Assembly: GCF_016756495.1 (NCBI RefSeq)
Contig: NZ_AP023243.1
Coordinates: forward strand, 2,112,501-2,176,500
From: Mesorhizobium sp. 113-3-3
GTDB taxonomy: Bacteria > Pseudomonadota > Alphaproteobacteria > Rhizobiales > Rhizobiaceae
Direction of reading: 5' to 3'
DNA length: 64,000 bases
The stretch's first letter is position 1. Every line of letters starts with the position of its first letter. Below, in pieces: positions 33,648-41,474 of the stretch. Below the pieces are notes generated by a model. That model did no database searches. It was not told where the DNA came from and saw only the letters and a list, made by a program, of their open reading frames with translations. The position numbers were made by a program, and so were the translations under genes.

Positions 33648-35033
33648 ATGCAAGCCAAGCGCAACGGCGACATATCGTTCTGGTATGCGGATCTGGGAGG
33701 GGTGCCCGCGCCACGGCCACCCTTGCCCGGCGATATCGAGGCCGATGTCGCGATCGTCGGCGCCGGCTATACCGGCCTGTGGACCGCCTATTATCTGAAG
33801 AAGGCCAGGCCCTCGCTGCGCGTCGCGCTGATCGAGCGTGAGTTTGCCGGTTTCGGCGCTTCGGGCCGCAATGGCGGCTGGCTGTCGGGGGGGTTCTCCT
33901 GGTCGCGCGAAAAATATCTCAAGACCTCGACCCGGCAAGGTGTCAGCGCCATGCAGGCGGCGATGGCGGGCTGCGTCGACGAGGTGATCCGGGTGGCGGG
34001 CGCGGAGGGCATCGATGCCGATATCCGCCGCGTCGACAATCTGACGGTGGCCACCAACCCAGCGCAGCTCGAACGCGCGCGTGAGGAGTGCGAAACGATC
34101 CGCGCCTGGGACGTCGATCCGGGCCGCGTCGAGATGCTGGATCAGGCGGCGACGCGGGCACGCATCAACATCCGCAATGTCATGGGCGGCTTCGTCGTCC
34201 ACGGCCAGGCGCGGGTGCAGCCGGCCAAGCTGGTGCGCGGGCTTGCCGCCGCCGTCGAGCGGCTGGGCGTGCCGATCTACGAACAGACGACGGTGACGGC
34301 CATCGCCAAGGGCAGCGTGACCACCGACCGCGGCACGGTGCGGGCTGAAACCATCATCCGTGCGACGGAGGGTTTCACGGCCGGCATTCCGGGCGAGGAG
34401 CGGACCTGGCTGGCGCTCAACAGCGCGCAGATCGTCACCGAGCCGCTGTCGGAGGCGCTCTGGCGCCAGATCGGGTGGGAAGGGCATGAACTTCTCGGCA
34501 ACGCCGCCCACGCCTATTGCTATGCCCAGCGCACGCGCGAGGGGCGCATCACCATGGGTGGGCGCGGCGTGCCCTATCGCTACGGCTCGCGCACCGACGT
34601 CAACGGCCAGACACAGCAGGCCACGATCGACCAGCTGCATCAAATCCTGACGACGCTGCTACCGCAGACGGCGAACTGCCGCATCGAGCATGCCTGGTGC
34701 GGGGTGCTCGGCGTGCCGCGCGACTGGTGCACGACCGTCGGCCTCGATCCCGCGACCCGTATCGGCTGGGCTGGCGGCTATGTCGGGCTTGGCGTGTCGA
34801 GCTCCAACCTTTCCGGGCGCACGCTGGCCGACCTGATCCTCGGCCAGGAGACAGAGCTGACGAAGCTGCCCTGGGTCAACCGCAAGGTCAGGCCGTGGGA
34901 GCCGGAACCGTTCCGCTGGCTCGGCGTGCATTCGATGTACCAGCTTTATCGCATCGCCGACGGGCGCGAGGCGGCTGGGCTTGCGCATACGTCCAAACTG
35001 GCCGCGCTCGCCGACAGCATTACCGGCCACTGA
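33648..35033 (+). CDS. FAD-dependent amine oxidoreductase (DAO family, PuuB-like)
   Basis: A 461-residue flavoenzyme of the D-amino-acid oxidase (DAO) fold. After an N-terminal FWYADLGG segment, the FAD-binding motif is DVAIVGAGYTGLWTAYYL (about residues 33-50), then GFGASGRNGGW (about 67-77), the sequence seen in gamma-glutamylputrescine oxidase PuuB and related enzymes. C-terminal WAGGYVGLGVSSSNLSGR supports the same group. Next to a polyamine-type ABC transporter it probably oxidises the imported amine or its conjugate. GGAAG precedes the ATG. It is flanked on both sides by copies of a 47-bp repeat. Confidence 0.88.
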   Translation: MQAKRNGDISFWYADLGGVPAPRPPLPGDIEADVAIVGAGYTGLWTAYYLKKARPSLRVALIEREFAGFGASGRNGGWLSGGFSWSREKYLKTSTRQGVSAMQAAMAGCVDEVIRVAGAEGIDADIRRVDNLTVATNPAQLERAREECETIRAWDVDPGRVEMLDQAATRARINIRNVMGGFVVHGQARVQPAKLVRGLAAAVERLGVPIYEQTTVTAIAKGSVTTDRGTVRAETIIRATEGFTAGIPGEERTWLALNSAQIVTEPLSEALWRQIGWEGHELLGNAAHAYCYAQRTREGRITMGGRGVPYRYGSRTDVNGQTQQATIDQLHQILTTLLPQTANCRIEHAWCGVLGVPRDWCTTVGLDPATRIGWAGGYVGLGVSSSNLSGRTLADLILGQETELTKLPWVNRKVRPWEPEPFRWLGVHSMYQLYRIADGREAAGLAHTSKLAALADSITGH

Positions 35034-35059
35034 AGCGGTTCAGCGTTCGCTGAGCCGCT
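35034..35059 (+). terminator. Hairpin after the amine oxidoreductase gene
   Basis: Stem AGCGGTTCAGC / GCTGAGCCGCT with loop GTTC starting directly after the stop codon; one G-T pair. A loose T-rich run follows (TTTGTCTTT), so it is a plausible terminator. Confidence 0.6.
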
Positions 35060-35075
35060 CCAGCAATTTGTCTTT

Positions 35076-35122
35076 ACGCAATTCCGGACGGAAAACCGCT
35101 GGACACTTTTCCTGGAATTGCT
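35076..35122. repeat. 47-bp imperfect palindromic repeat, copy 2
   Basis: Same element and orientation as 33584-33630, ending 6 bp before the start codon of the cupin gene, so its right arm would sit in that gene's translation initiation region. Confidence 0.85.
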
Positions 35123-35128
35123 TTGTTC

Positions 35129-35497
35129 ATGGAGACCAGTTTGATCGACCTTTCGACCTTCCACGATCTCGCCAAGGCTGACATCGGCGCGTTCTCACCC
35201 AAACCCACTTCCGTCGAGGGAGATCAGGTCGAGGCCGTGCGCTCGCTTTTCCAGTCGCCGGACGGGACCGTCGATATCGGCATATGGGAATGCACGCCCG
35301 GCCGCTTCACCGCCGACCGCACGGGTTCGTCGGAGATATGCCATATCATTTCGGGGCGGGTGGAGGTGAGCCGCGCCGATGGAGAGGCGCGCGAACTGGG
35401 GCCTGGCGACCTTCTCGTGCTGCCGCAGGGATGGAAGGGCGAATGGCGCATCCGGGAGACCACGCGCAAGCTCTACATGATCCAATCGGCCGGCTGA
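35129..35497 (+). CDS. Cupin domain protein (DUF861/EutQ-like)
   Basis: A 122-residue single-domain cupin: SPDGTVDIGIWECTPGRFTADRTGSSEICHIISGRVEVSRADGEARELGPGDLLVLPQGWKGEWRIRETTRKLYMI. The pattern WECTPGRF, HIISGRVEV, GPGDxxxxPxGWxGxW is that of the DUF861 cupin_3 family, often found with amine or sugar-acid catabolic enzymes. No Shine-Dalgarno sequence is visible because the palindromic repeat ends 6 bp before ATG 35129. Expression may depend on the repeat structure, or it may be weakly translated. Function unknown. Confidence 0.82.
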   Translation: METSLIDLSTFHDLAKADIGAFSPKPTSVEGDQVEAVRSLFQSPDGTVDIGIWECTPGRFTADRTGSSEICHIISGRVEVSRADGEARELGPGDLLVLPQGWKGEWRIRETTRKLYMIQSAG

Positions 35498-35521
35498 TCG
35501 ACTGATATCAGCCAGACATGG

Positions 35522-37165
35522 TCAGTGCTCGATCGGCCCCTTGGCCATCACCAGCGCTGTGCCGGCGGTGGTTGGACGCTCGATGACGCGACGCACGCGC
35601 GGCGGCTCGTCGCCGCTGTGCAGCGCGCGAAGGCGCTCGCCGACCATGGCGTCGGCATGGGTGATGCGGCCATTGTGCCTGACATATTCGAGCCAGGTCG
35701 GCGTGTGGTAGTGCTCGATCCATATCATGGGATTTTCGAGATCGCGCGCCAGCGTCCAGTTGCGGGCGCCGTCGCGGCGGCGGATGCGGCCGCGTTCGGC
35801 CATGGTGGCGAGGAATTCCGCCTCGTCCTCGTGGCGGATGATGTATTCGATCATGATGGCGATCGGACCGCTGCGCGGCTTCAAGTCGAGCGCGAGATGC
35901 GGTTCCTTGAAGCGGTTGAGCGGGTCGAGGTTCAGCACCTGCTGCTGTGGCAGCGGCAGCACAAGGCCGATCGCGCCCCCGGCCAGCATGGCGATGGCGG
36001 CGGCGATCAGCGCGGTCTCGGCGCCGCGCGCATCGGCGACGACGCCCCAGATCCAGCTGCCCAGCGCGATGCCGCCGAAGGTCGCGGTCTGGTAGACCGA
36101 CAGCACCCGGCCGACCACCCAGCGCGGCGTCGCCATCTGCACGGTGACGTTGAAGTGCGAGAGCGCGATCACCCAGCAGGCGCCGCCGACCAGCAGGCCG
36201 AGCGATGTCTGCCAGGCTTGATGGCTGAGCGCCGCATTGAAGGCGCAGACAGCGAAGCCGGCGAAGGCACAGCGCACCATCGTCTCGCTGGAGAGCAACT
36301 GCCGCAGCCGCACGCTGATCAGCGCGCCGCCGACGGCGCCGATGCCGAAGGAGCCGAGCATGATGCCGTAGGTCAAGGCATCGCCCTTGACGACGTCGCG
36401 CGCGACCAGCGGCAAGAGCGCCAGGACGGCGCCGGCGCTGAAACCGAAGGCCGCGCCCCTGACCAGCACCTTGCCGATATTGGGCGACATGGCGACATAG
36501 CGCAGGCCGGCGCCCATGGCCGCCCCCAGCGACTCGCGCGGCAAGGTCGACACAGGCACGTCAGGCTTCCAGCGCGCCATCACGATGATGAGGCCGATAT
36601 AGCTCACGGCGTTCGCCGCGAAGGCGGCCGCGGCGCCGGCGGCCGCAACGATGATGCCGCCGATCGCCGGACCGACGCTGCGTGTCAGGTTGAAGCCCAT
36701 GGAGTTCAGCGCAACGGCGGCGGGCACCTTGTTGCGCGGAACCATGTCGCCGACGGACGCCTGCCAGGACGGGCTGTTGAGCGCCGTGCCGCTGTCGATC
36801 AGGAAGGTGAAGGCAAGCAGTGTCCAGGGGGTGATCAGGCCATACCAGGTGAACAGGGTCAGAAGCAGCGAAACGACCAGCATGAAGGTCTGCGCGACCA
36901 GCATCACCTTGCGCCGGTCGAAGCTGTCGGCGATGGCCCCGGCGACAAGCGCGAACAGCATGATCGGCAGAGTGGTCGAGGCCTGGACCAGGGCGACCTG
37001 GTAGGGCGAGGTGGCGATTGTCGTCATCATCCAGGCGGCGCCGACGCCCTGGATCAGGCCACCGAAATTGGAAACCAGACTTGCGGCCCAGACGGCCCGG
37101 AAAATACCATGCCGGAATGGCGCCAGCGCCGAAACGCCCTCGCTATCCGGTTTCTCGTCAATCAT
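35522..37165 (-). CDS. MFS transporter, transmembrane secretion effector (EntS-like) type
   Basis: A 547-residue exporter. Residues about 15-405 contain twelve hydrophobic segments of the major facilitator fold, with FRAVWAASLVSNFGGLIQGVGAAWMM at the start and the loop motif GAIADSFDRRKVMLVAQ (MFS motif A). The C-terminal 140 residues are soluble (IAIMIEYIIRHEDEAEFLATMAERGRIRRRDGARNW...) as in the MFS_3 family, and resemble a ferredoxin-like domain. Substrate unknown; relatives export siderophores or drugs. ATG 37165 with AGGAA upstream is preferred over the longer frame. Confidence 0.9.
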   Translation of the reverse strand: MIDEKPDSEGVSALAPFRHGIFRAVWAASLVSNFGGLIQGVGAAWMMTTIATSPYQVALVQASTTLPIMLFALVAGAIADSFDRRKVMLVAQTFMLVVSLLLTLFTWYGLITPWTLLAFTFLIDSGTALNSPSWQASVGDMVPRNKVPAAVALNSMGFNLTRSVGPAIGGIIVAAAGAAAAFAANAVSYIGLIIVMARWKPDVPVSTLPRESLGAAMGAGLRYVAMSPNIGKVLVRGAAFGFSAGAVLALLPLVARDVVKGDALTYGIMLGSFGIGAVGGALISVRLRQLLSSETMVRCAFAGFAVCAFNAALSHQAWQTSLGLLVGGACWVIALSHFNVTVQMATPRWVVGRVLSVYQTATFGGIALGSWIWGVVADARGAETALIAAAIAMLAGGAIGLVLPLPQQQVLNLDPLNRFKEPHLALDLKPRSGPIAIMIEYIIRHEDEAEFLATMAERGRIRRRDGARNWTLARDLENPMIWIEHYHTPTWLEYVRHNGRITHADAMVGERLRALHSGDEPPRVRRVIERPTTAGTALVMAKGPIEH

Positions 37166-37441
37166 GGATGGGTTCCTGCCACGACGTGCTGATCCTTGCG
37201 GCGATCGGTTTCCCCGCATCGTTTGCCGAAACTATGGCATCGCGCCGCAAAGGGCGAACCTGATGCGCGCAAGATCATGGTCCAACAAGGGGATAGAGGA
37301 GGGCCAGCTTTTGCTTGCGAGAGGGCCGGGCTCCTCCGCACGCAGCATGGCTTGCATGATCGCGGTGAAATTGGCCGATAGCTGCAGCCGTTCTGGCGAG
37401 CCGTGTCGTTCTGAAGCGGAATGTGCCTTTCCGCGACTTTC

Positions 37442-37708
37442 TCAGAACCCGTTCTGGATGCGCTCGAAGATCACGTTGGTGAAGGCCGATATCTGGCCGC
37501 CGATGAACGGACCCGTGAGCGCCACCACCAGCATGATGGCGACGATCTTCGGCACGAAGGTCAGGGTGATTTCCTGGATCTGCGTCAGCGCCTGAATGAG
37601 GGCGATGCCGATGCCGACCGCCATGGCGACCAGCACCACCGGAGCGGACGCTGTCAGCACCGTCCACACCGCGTACTGGACGATGTCGAGGGCGTCGGCC
37701 TCATTCAT
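37442..37708 (-). CDS. fliQ: Flagellar export gate protein FliQ
   Basis: An 88-residue, two-helix inner-membrane protein of the FliPQR export channel. The helices are at about residues 15-38 (TVLTASAPVVLVAMAVGIGIALIQ) and 53-75, joined by the conserved ALTQIQEITLTFVPK. Length and sequence are normal for the family. It is the last gene of the flgE-flgK-flgL-flaF-flbT-flgD-fliQ unit, 13 bp after flgD. The gap to the next minus-strand flagellar gene, flhA, is about 13 kb of unrelated DNA. Confidence 0.96.
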   Translation of the reverse strand: MNEADALDIVQYAVWTVLTASAPVVLVAMAVGIGIALIQALTQIQEITLTFVPKIVAIMLVVALTGPFIGGQISAFTNVIFERIQNGF

Positions 37709-37721
37709 GCGCGCGGTTGGC

Positions 37722-38129
37722 CTAGCTTGCCGGCTTGATCGACACGCCTGGGCCGACGGGGACTTTGGTGCCGTCCTGCAGCACCGCGATCAGTCCGCTG
37801 CTGGCGAGCGTCACCGAAGCCACTATTCCGGTGGTCTTGCCGTCGGCCGACGTGATCGAGCGGCCGATGATCGCATCGGCCTGCGACAGCGCCGAGGACT
37901 GCATGATCTGGTCGAGCTTGGTGTTGCTCTGCACCGATTGCTCGACCTGCGAGAAGGTGGCGAGCTGGGCGACGTATTGCGTCGAATCCATCGGCTTGGT
38001 CGGATCCTGGTTCTTCATCTCGGCGATCAGAAGCTTCAGGAAGGACTGGTAGTCGACCGCTGTCTTGGAGGTCGGCTTGGTGGTCGAATTGGCGCCAACC
38101 GGTATCGTCGTCGTCATGTCCACGGTCAT
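37722..38129 (-). CDS. flgD: Flagellar hook capping protein FlgD
   Basis: A 135-residue hook-cap scaffold, exported through the flagellar system. The N-terminal signature YQSFLKLLIAEMKNQDPTKPMDSTQYVAQLATFSQVEQ (residues about 27-65) is diagnostic for FlgD. It is short, as in other rhizobia, lacking most of the C-terminal Ig-like domain of enteric FlgD. Its ATG overlaps the flbT stop by 1 bp (TGATG), which favours the start at 38129 over an internal ATG at 38117. Confidence 0.95.
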   Translation of the reverse strand: MTVDMTTTIPVGANSTTKPTSKTAVDYQSFLKLLIAEMKNQDPTKPMDSTQYVAQLATFSQVEQSVQSNTKLDQIMQSSALSQADAIIGRSITSADGKTTGIVASVTLASSGLIAVLQDGTKVPVGPGVSIKPAS

Positions 38130-38572
38130 CAGCAGCGTGCTCCCACAGCCAGCGGGCGCGAGGCGCCCGGAACATCGTCATTGCCGCCAAGCGCGCGGCG
38201 TTCGAGAGGATAAAGCGAACGGATCGCCTTCAGGGCTTCGTAGATGTGATCCTCGCCGACCATGCGGTCGATCTGCTTCAGCGCGCTGCAGATCTCGGCA
38301 TCCTCGAAACTGGCGATGAGCAACGGCAGCGAGCGGCGGAACATCTCGCGGGCGTCATCGGCGCCAGCCGGGTTGATCAGCATGACCTGCACGATGAAAT
38401 AGAGCTGCCTGAGCGGCGTCGATGCCTGGTCTGCCTGGATCACATGGCTTTCGAGCAGGAACTGCACGTCGTTCATCAGTTCGATGGTGACCTTGCGGTC
38501 GACGCGGATGACGGCGCCGTTGATGTAGATCTTCTCGTTGGGCTTCAGCGATATCTTCAGCGTGTTGGTCAT
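38129..38572 (-). CDS. flbT: Flagellin synthesis regulator FlbT
   Basis: A 147-residue cytosolic protein of the alphaproteobacterial FlbT family, which binds flagellin mRNA leaders and modulates translation or stability. Recognisable: LKISLKPNEKIYINGAVIRVDRKVTIELMNDVQFLLESHVIQADQA, then TPLRQLYFIVQVMLINP. The ATG overlaps the flaF stop (ATGA). FlbT probably works on the flagellin transcripts at 50.7-53.1 kb; one of these has a strong inverted repeat in its leader. The upstream frame extension to 38668 overlaps flaF and is not coding. Confidence 0.95.
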   Translation of the reverse strand: MTNTLKISLKPNEKIYINGAVIRVDRKVTIELMNDVQFLLESHVIQADQASTPLRQLYFIVQVMLINPAGADDAREMFRRSLPLLIASFEDAEICSALKQIDRMVGEDHIYEALKAIRSLYPLERRALGGNDDVPGASRPLAVGARC

Positions 38573-38916
38573 TGAATGCCGTCGCGGATGATCTGGGACA
38601 CTTCGATCAGCCCTTCGAAATTGTTGGTGCGGCCCTGGCGGATGTCCTCCGCCTCGCGCAGCAGCCACAGGCCGATGGAAATCAGGTTGGCACGCAATTC
38701 CTTGGGAAGCGCGTTGTCGCTGGAGCCAAGATCCTCGACGAAGATTGTCCAGACGCGGTTGGTGAAATTCAGCGCCTCGATCGCCTCCATCGAATCCTGG
38801 CCGGCCGCGGCCGCCGCCGACAGCATGTCGATCGAGCGGGTCAGGAGTTCGCGCTCACGGTCCTTGGCGTCCGAGACGGAGGTGCTTTGGACGTCGGCGT
38901 AGGAGAATTGATACAT
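38569..38916 (-). CDS. flaF: Flagellar biosynthesis regulator FlaF
   Basis: A 115-residue helical cytosolic protein matching FlaF: AKDRERELLTRSIDMLSAAA, EALNFTNRVWTIFVEDLGSSDNALPKELRANLISIGLWLLREAEDIRQG. In Caulobacter and rhizobia FlaF is needed for flagellin production and works against FlbT. It sits 29 bp after flgL and overlaps flbT by 4 bp, keeping the two antagonists translationally coupled. Confidence 0.94.
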   Translation of the reverse strand: MYQFSYADVQSTSVSDAKDRERELLTRSIDMLSAAAAAGQDSMEAIEALNFTNRVWTIFVEDLGSSDNALPKELRANLISIGLWLLREAEDIRQGRTNNFEGLIEVSQIIRDGIQ

Positions 38917-38945
38917 CGTCGGCTCTACCGTTCCGCTGGAAGTTG

Positions 38946-39989
38946 TCAGGTCAGGTACTTCAACAGGCTGAGCTGCTGCAGGCGCGCTGTCAGAGCAAAG
39001 GATGTCTCGATATGCTGTGTCAAATCCGCGACTTTGGTCGCGGCCGTGGCCGGGTCGACGGCTTCGAGATCGAGGATATGGCGTTCGAACAGATCGATCT
39101 GCGTCTTCATGCGGTCGCTGGCATCGGAGACGCGCTTCTGCACGATGCCGGTCTCCGACTGGACCTGGGCGATGCCGCTCAGCGCCTCGCCGACCAGCGT
39201 CTGCGAGTGGCTGACGATGCTGTCCTTGGCCGCCCGGCTGATGTTGGTGGACATCAGGCTGGAGACCATTGCCGCGGCCATGGCGAGCTTCCTGATGCCG
39301 TCGCTATTGGCGCTGGTCGAGGTCTCGGTGGTTTCGTTGAGCGCGATGCGGCTGACGATCTGCTGGTCGGTGGCGTTGGACATGTTGGTCTGCCAGCCGG
39401 TGCCGAGGAATTGCGGCGCAACGTAGTTGTTGATGAAATCGTCCATCTGGGCGCCGGTGATGTTCGCCGCGGCCGGATCGCTGGGCGTGAAGCCGAATTT
39501 GGCGACGAAGGAGGCGTCGAAGGCGGCCTTGGCCGGTGAACCGGCGGCCGTGAAATCGTTGATCGGCTTAACGTCGGTGTTGGTGCCGGCAAACAGATAT
39601 TCGCCGTTGACGCTGGTGTTGAGAATCGAAGTAAGCTGCTGGATGGTCGTCTGGCCGGTCGACTGGGTCAGGCTGTTGGAGTTGTCGCCCGACGACGCGG
39701 TGGTCAGGGCGGACAGGAAGGTCTGCGCCACGCCGGAGAGCTGGCCGAGCGACGTCTGCGTCGACGCAAGCCTTGCGGTGACCAGCCCGTTCGAATCGAC
39801 GATCACGTTCAGCCGGTCGAGGTCGCGCGAGAAGGTGACGGACTGGGCGGCGCGTCCGCCCAGTGCCAGGCCGACATCGGCGACCCTGCCGGTCGAGGAT
39901 TCTTTCGTGGCTTTGACGAGTTCGGCCTGCATGCGCATCTGTTGATAGCGCATGGCGTTGGTGAGGGCGGCCGAAGAGACTGAAGTCAT
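38946..39989 (-). CDS. flgL: Flagellar hook-filament junction protein FlgL
   Basis: A 347-residue hook-associated protein 3, exported and placed between FlgK and the flagellin filament. The N-terminus has the flagellin-like helix (NAMRYQQMRMQAELVKATKESSTGRVADVGLALGGRAAQSVTFSRDLDRL), and the C-terminus repeats a helical D0-type segment (ERHILDLEAVDPATAATKVADLTQHIETSFALTARLQQLSLLKYL). Three bp separate it from flgK. FlgN-like chaperone at 11046 would escort it. Confidence 0.94.
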   Translation of the reverse strand: MTSVSSAALTNAMRYQQMRMQAELVKATKESSTGRVADVGLALGGRAAQSVTFSRDLDRLNVIVDSNGLVTARLASTQTSLGQLSGVAQTFLSALTTASSGDNSNSLTQSTGQTTIQQLTSILNTSVNGEYLFAGTNTDVKPINDFTAAGSPAKAAFDASFVAKFGFTPSDPAAANITGAQMDDFINNYVAPQFLGTGWQTNMSNATDQQIVSRIALNETTETSTSANSDGIRKLAMAAAMVSSLMSTNISRAAKDSIVSHSQTLVGEALSGIAQVQSETGIVQKRVSDASDRMKTQIDLFERHILDLEAVDPATAATKVADLTQHIETSFALTARLQQLSLLKYLT

Positions 39990-39992
39990 GGA

Positions 39993-41447
39993 TTATCCCA
40001 CCGCGTTCAAAAGGGCCGCCAGCATGTCGTCGACGGTCTTCATCATCCTGGCTGATGCCTGATAGGTATGTTCGAGGTCGAGCATCAGCGACATTTCCTG
40101 GTCGACATTGACGCCGGTCGCGTTGGATAGCGCTTCGGAGCTGCGCTGTGCCAGCGCTTCCTTTGCGTCGGCGGCGGTCGAAGCCTGCTGGCGCATGCCC
40201 TGGAGCCAGCCGATCGAATTGGCGGCGTAGTTGGAAACGCTGGACGTTGCCGAAATGCCGGCGGCGGGGTCGAAGGTCATCGGCTGGTCGAGCCGGTCGC
40301 CATAGGCAACCAGGAGGCTGGAATAGGAAGCGCCGCCTGTGGTGTTGGCGACATAGGCCGCACCGTTGGCGCCGCCGTCGCGCAGCAATGTCGGATTGCC
40401 GCCGGTGCTCGGATTCATCGCCGCATTGATGCTGATCGTGCCGGCCAGGCCATTGATCAGCGTGCCCGCGGCCGGTACCGCCGGCGCGCCGGACCAGGTG
40501 AACAGGCCAGCGGCGTTGGGCATCGAGGGCGCGGTCTCGGCAAAGGCCGTGATCAGCCCGCGCGCGGTCTCGTCGAGCTGGCTCTGCATGGTCGAGGCGA
40601 CGCCGTCACGCAGCTGCAGCAGGCCGGCAAGCTTGCCGCTGGCGGTGGTGTTGCCGCCGCTTCCCGCCGAGACCGGCACATTGTCGATATAGATGGTGTT
40701 GCCGGGGGCTCCGGCTGCATAGCCGGCCGATGGCGTGAAGCTCACCGTGCGCGGTATGGTCTCGAACAGCGTGGTGCCGTCACCCGTGGTGATGACCATG
40801 TCGTTGTCGCCGCGTGTGAAGGTCGATATCGGAACATAGTCCGCGATCTTCTTCAGCAGCGCGTCGCGCTGGTCGAGCGCGTCGGAAACATCGGTGCCGG
40901 AACGGGTTCCGGAAATGACCGCCTGATTGGCGTCCTGGAACTGGCCGAGCAGCGAGTTGAGGTCCTTGACCGCCGTGTCGATCTGGCCGTCGGTCTGGGT
41001 ACGGAAATCCTGAATGGCCTTGGAGCCTTCATTCAGCGAGCGCACGACCTGCTTGGCCGCGTCGATGACGCTGGAGCCAAGGTTCTGGTTGGACGGCGAG
41101 GTGGCGTAGAGCTGCAGCGCCTGCTGCAGATTGGCGATTGCCGTCGAGGGCGAGGAGGCGTTGTCGACGCCATTGACCGAAACGTCCAGCTGATCCATGC
41201 CGCTGTAGAGCGCGTTCTGGCCGCTATAGGCCGACAAGGCACTGAGATTCTGCCTGAAGAGCAGGTCGTTGGTGACGCGCTGGATATCAACCGAACGCGC
41301 GCCGGGCGCCGTGCTGGTGACGACGGCGATGCGGCGCGTGTAGTCCGGATTGGAGGCGTCCGAGACGTTGCGCGTGACAACGCTGGTCTGACGCGCGGTA
41401 CTCATAAGCGCCGATTGGGCGATGCTCAATGCGGAAGATAACGACAT
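39993..41447 (-). CDS. flgK: Flagellar hook-associated protein FlgK
   Basis: A 484-residue hook-associated protein 1. The start SLSSALSIAQSALMSTARQTSVVTRNVSDASNPDYTRR is the conserved flagellar rod/hook D0 motif with the NPDYTRR box. The C-terminal SLMLDLEHTYQASARMMKTVDDMLAALLNAVG is the matching D0 helix. The middle is variable and Ala/Gly/Thr-rich. It lies 27 bp after flgE in the same unit. Confidence 0.95.
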   Translation of the reverse strand: MSLSSALSIAQSALMSTARQTSVVTRNVSDASNPDYTRRIAVVTSTAPGARSVDIQRVTNDLLFRQNLSALSAYSGQNALYSGMDQLDVSVNGVDNASSPSTAIANLQQALQLYATSPSNQNLGSSVIDAAKQVVRSLNEGSKAIQDFRTQTDGQIDTAVKDLNSLLGQFQDANQAVISGTRSGTDVSDALDQRDALLKKIADYVPISTFTRGDNDMVITTGDGTTLFETIPRTVSFTPSAGYAAGAPGNTIYIDNVPVSAGSGGNTTASGKLAGLLQLRDGVASTMQSQLDETARGLITAFAETAPSMPNAAGLFTWSGAPAVPAAGTLINGLAGTISINAAMNPSTGGNPTLLRDGGANGAAYVANTTGGASYSSLLVAYGDRLDQPMTFDPAAGISATSSVSNYAANSIGWLQGMRQQASTAADAKEALAQRSSEALSNATGVNVDQEMSLMLDLEHTYQASARMMKTVDDMLAALLNAVG

Positions 41448-41474
41448 GCTGGTCTTTCACGGGCCTTGCCCGGT

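Noticed and set aside
33584..35122. Composite transposon formed by the two 47-bp repeats
   Set aside because: No transposase, no target duplications, and the repeats are palindromic intergenic elements rather than IS ends.
35525..37192. 555-codon plus-strand frame opposite the MFS gene
   Set aside because: Arg/Gln/Asp-rich translation without domains, typical of antisense frames in high-GC DNA. The minus-strand frame gives a clear MFS protein.
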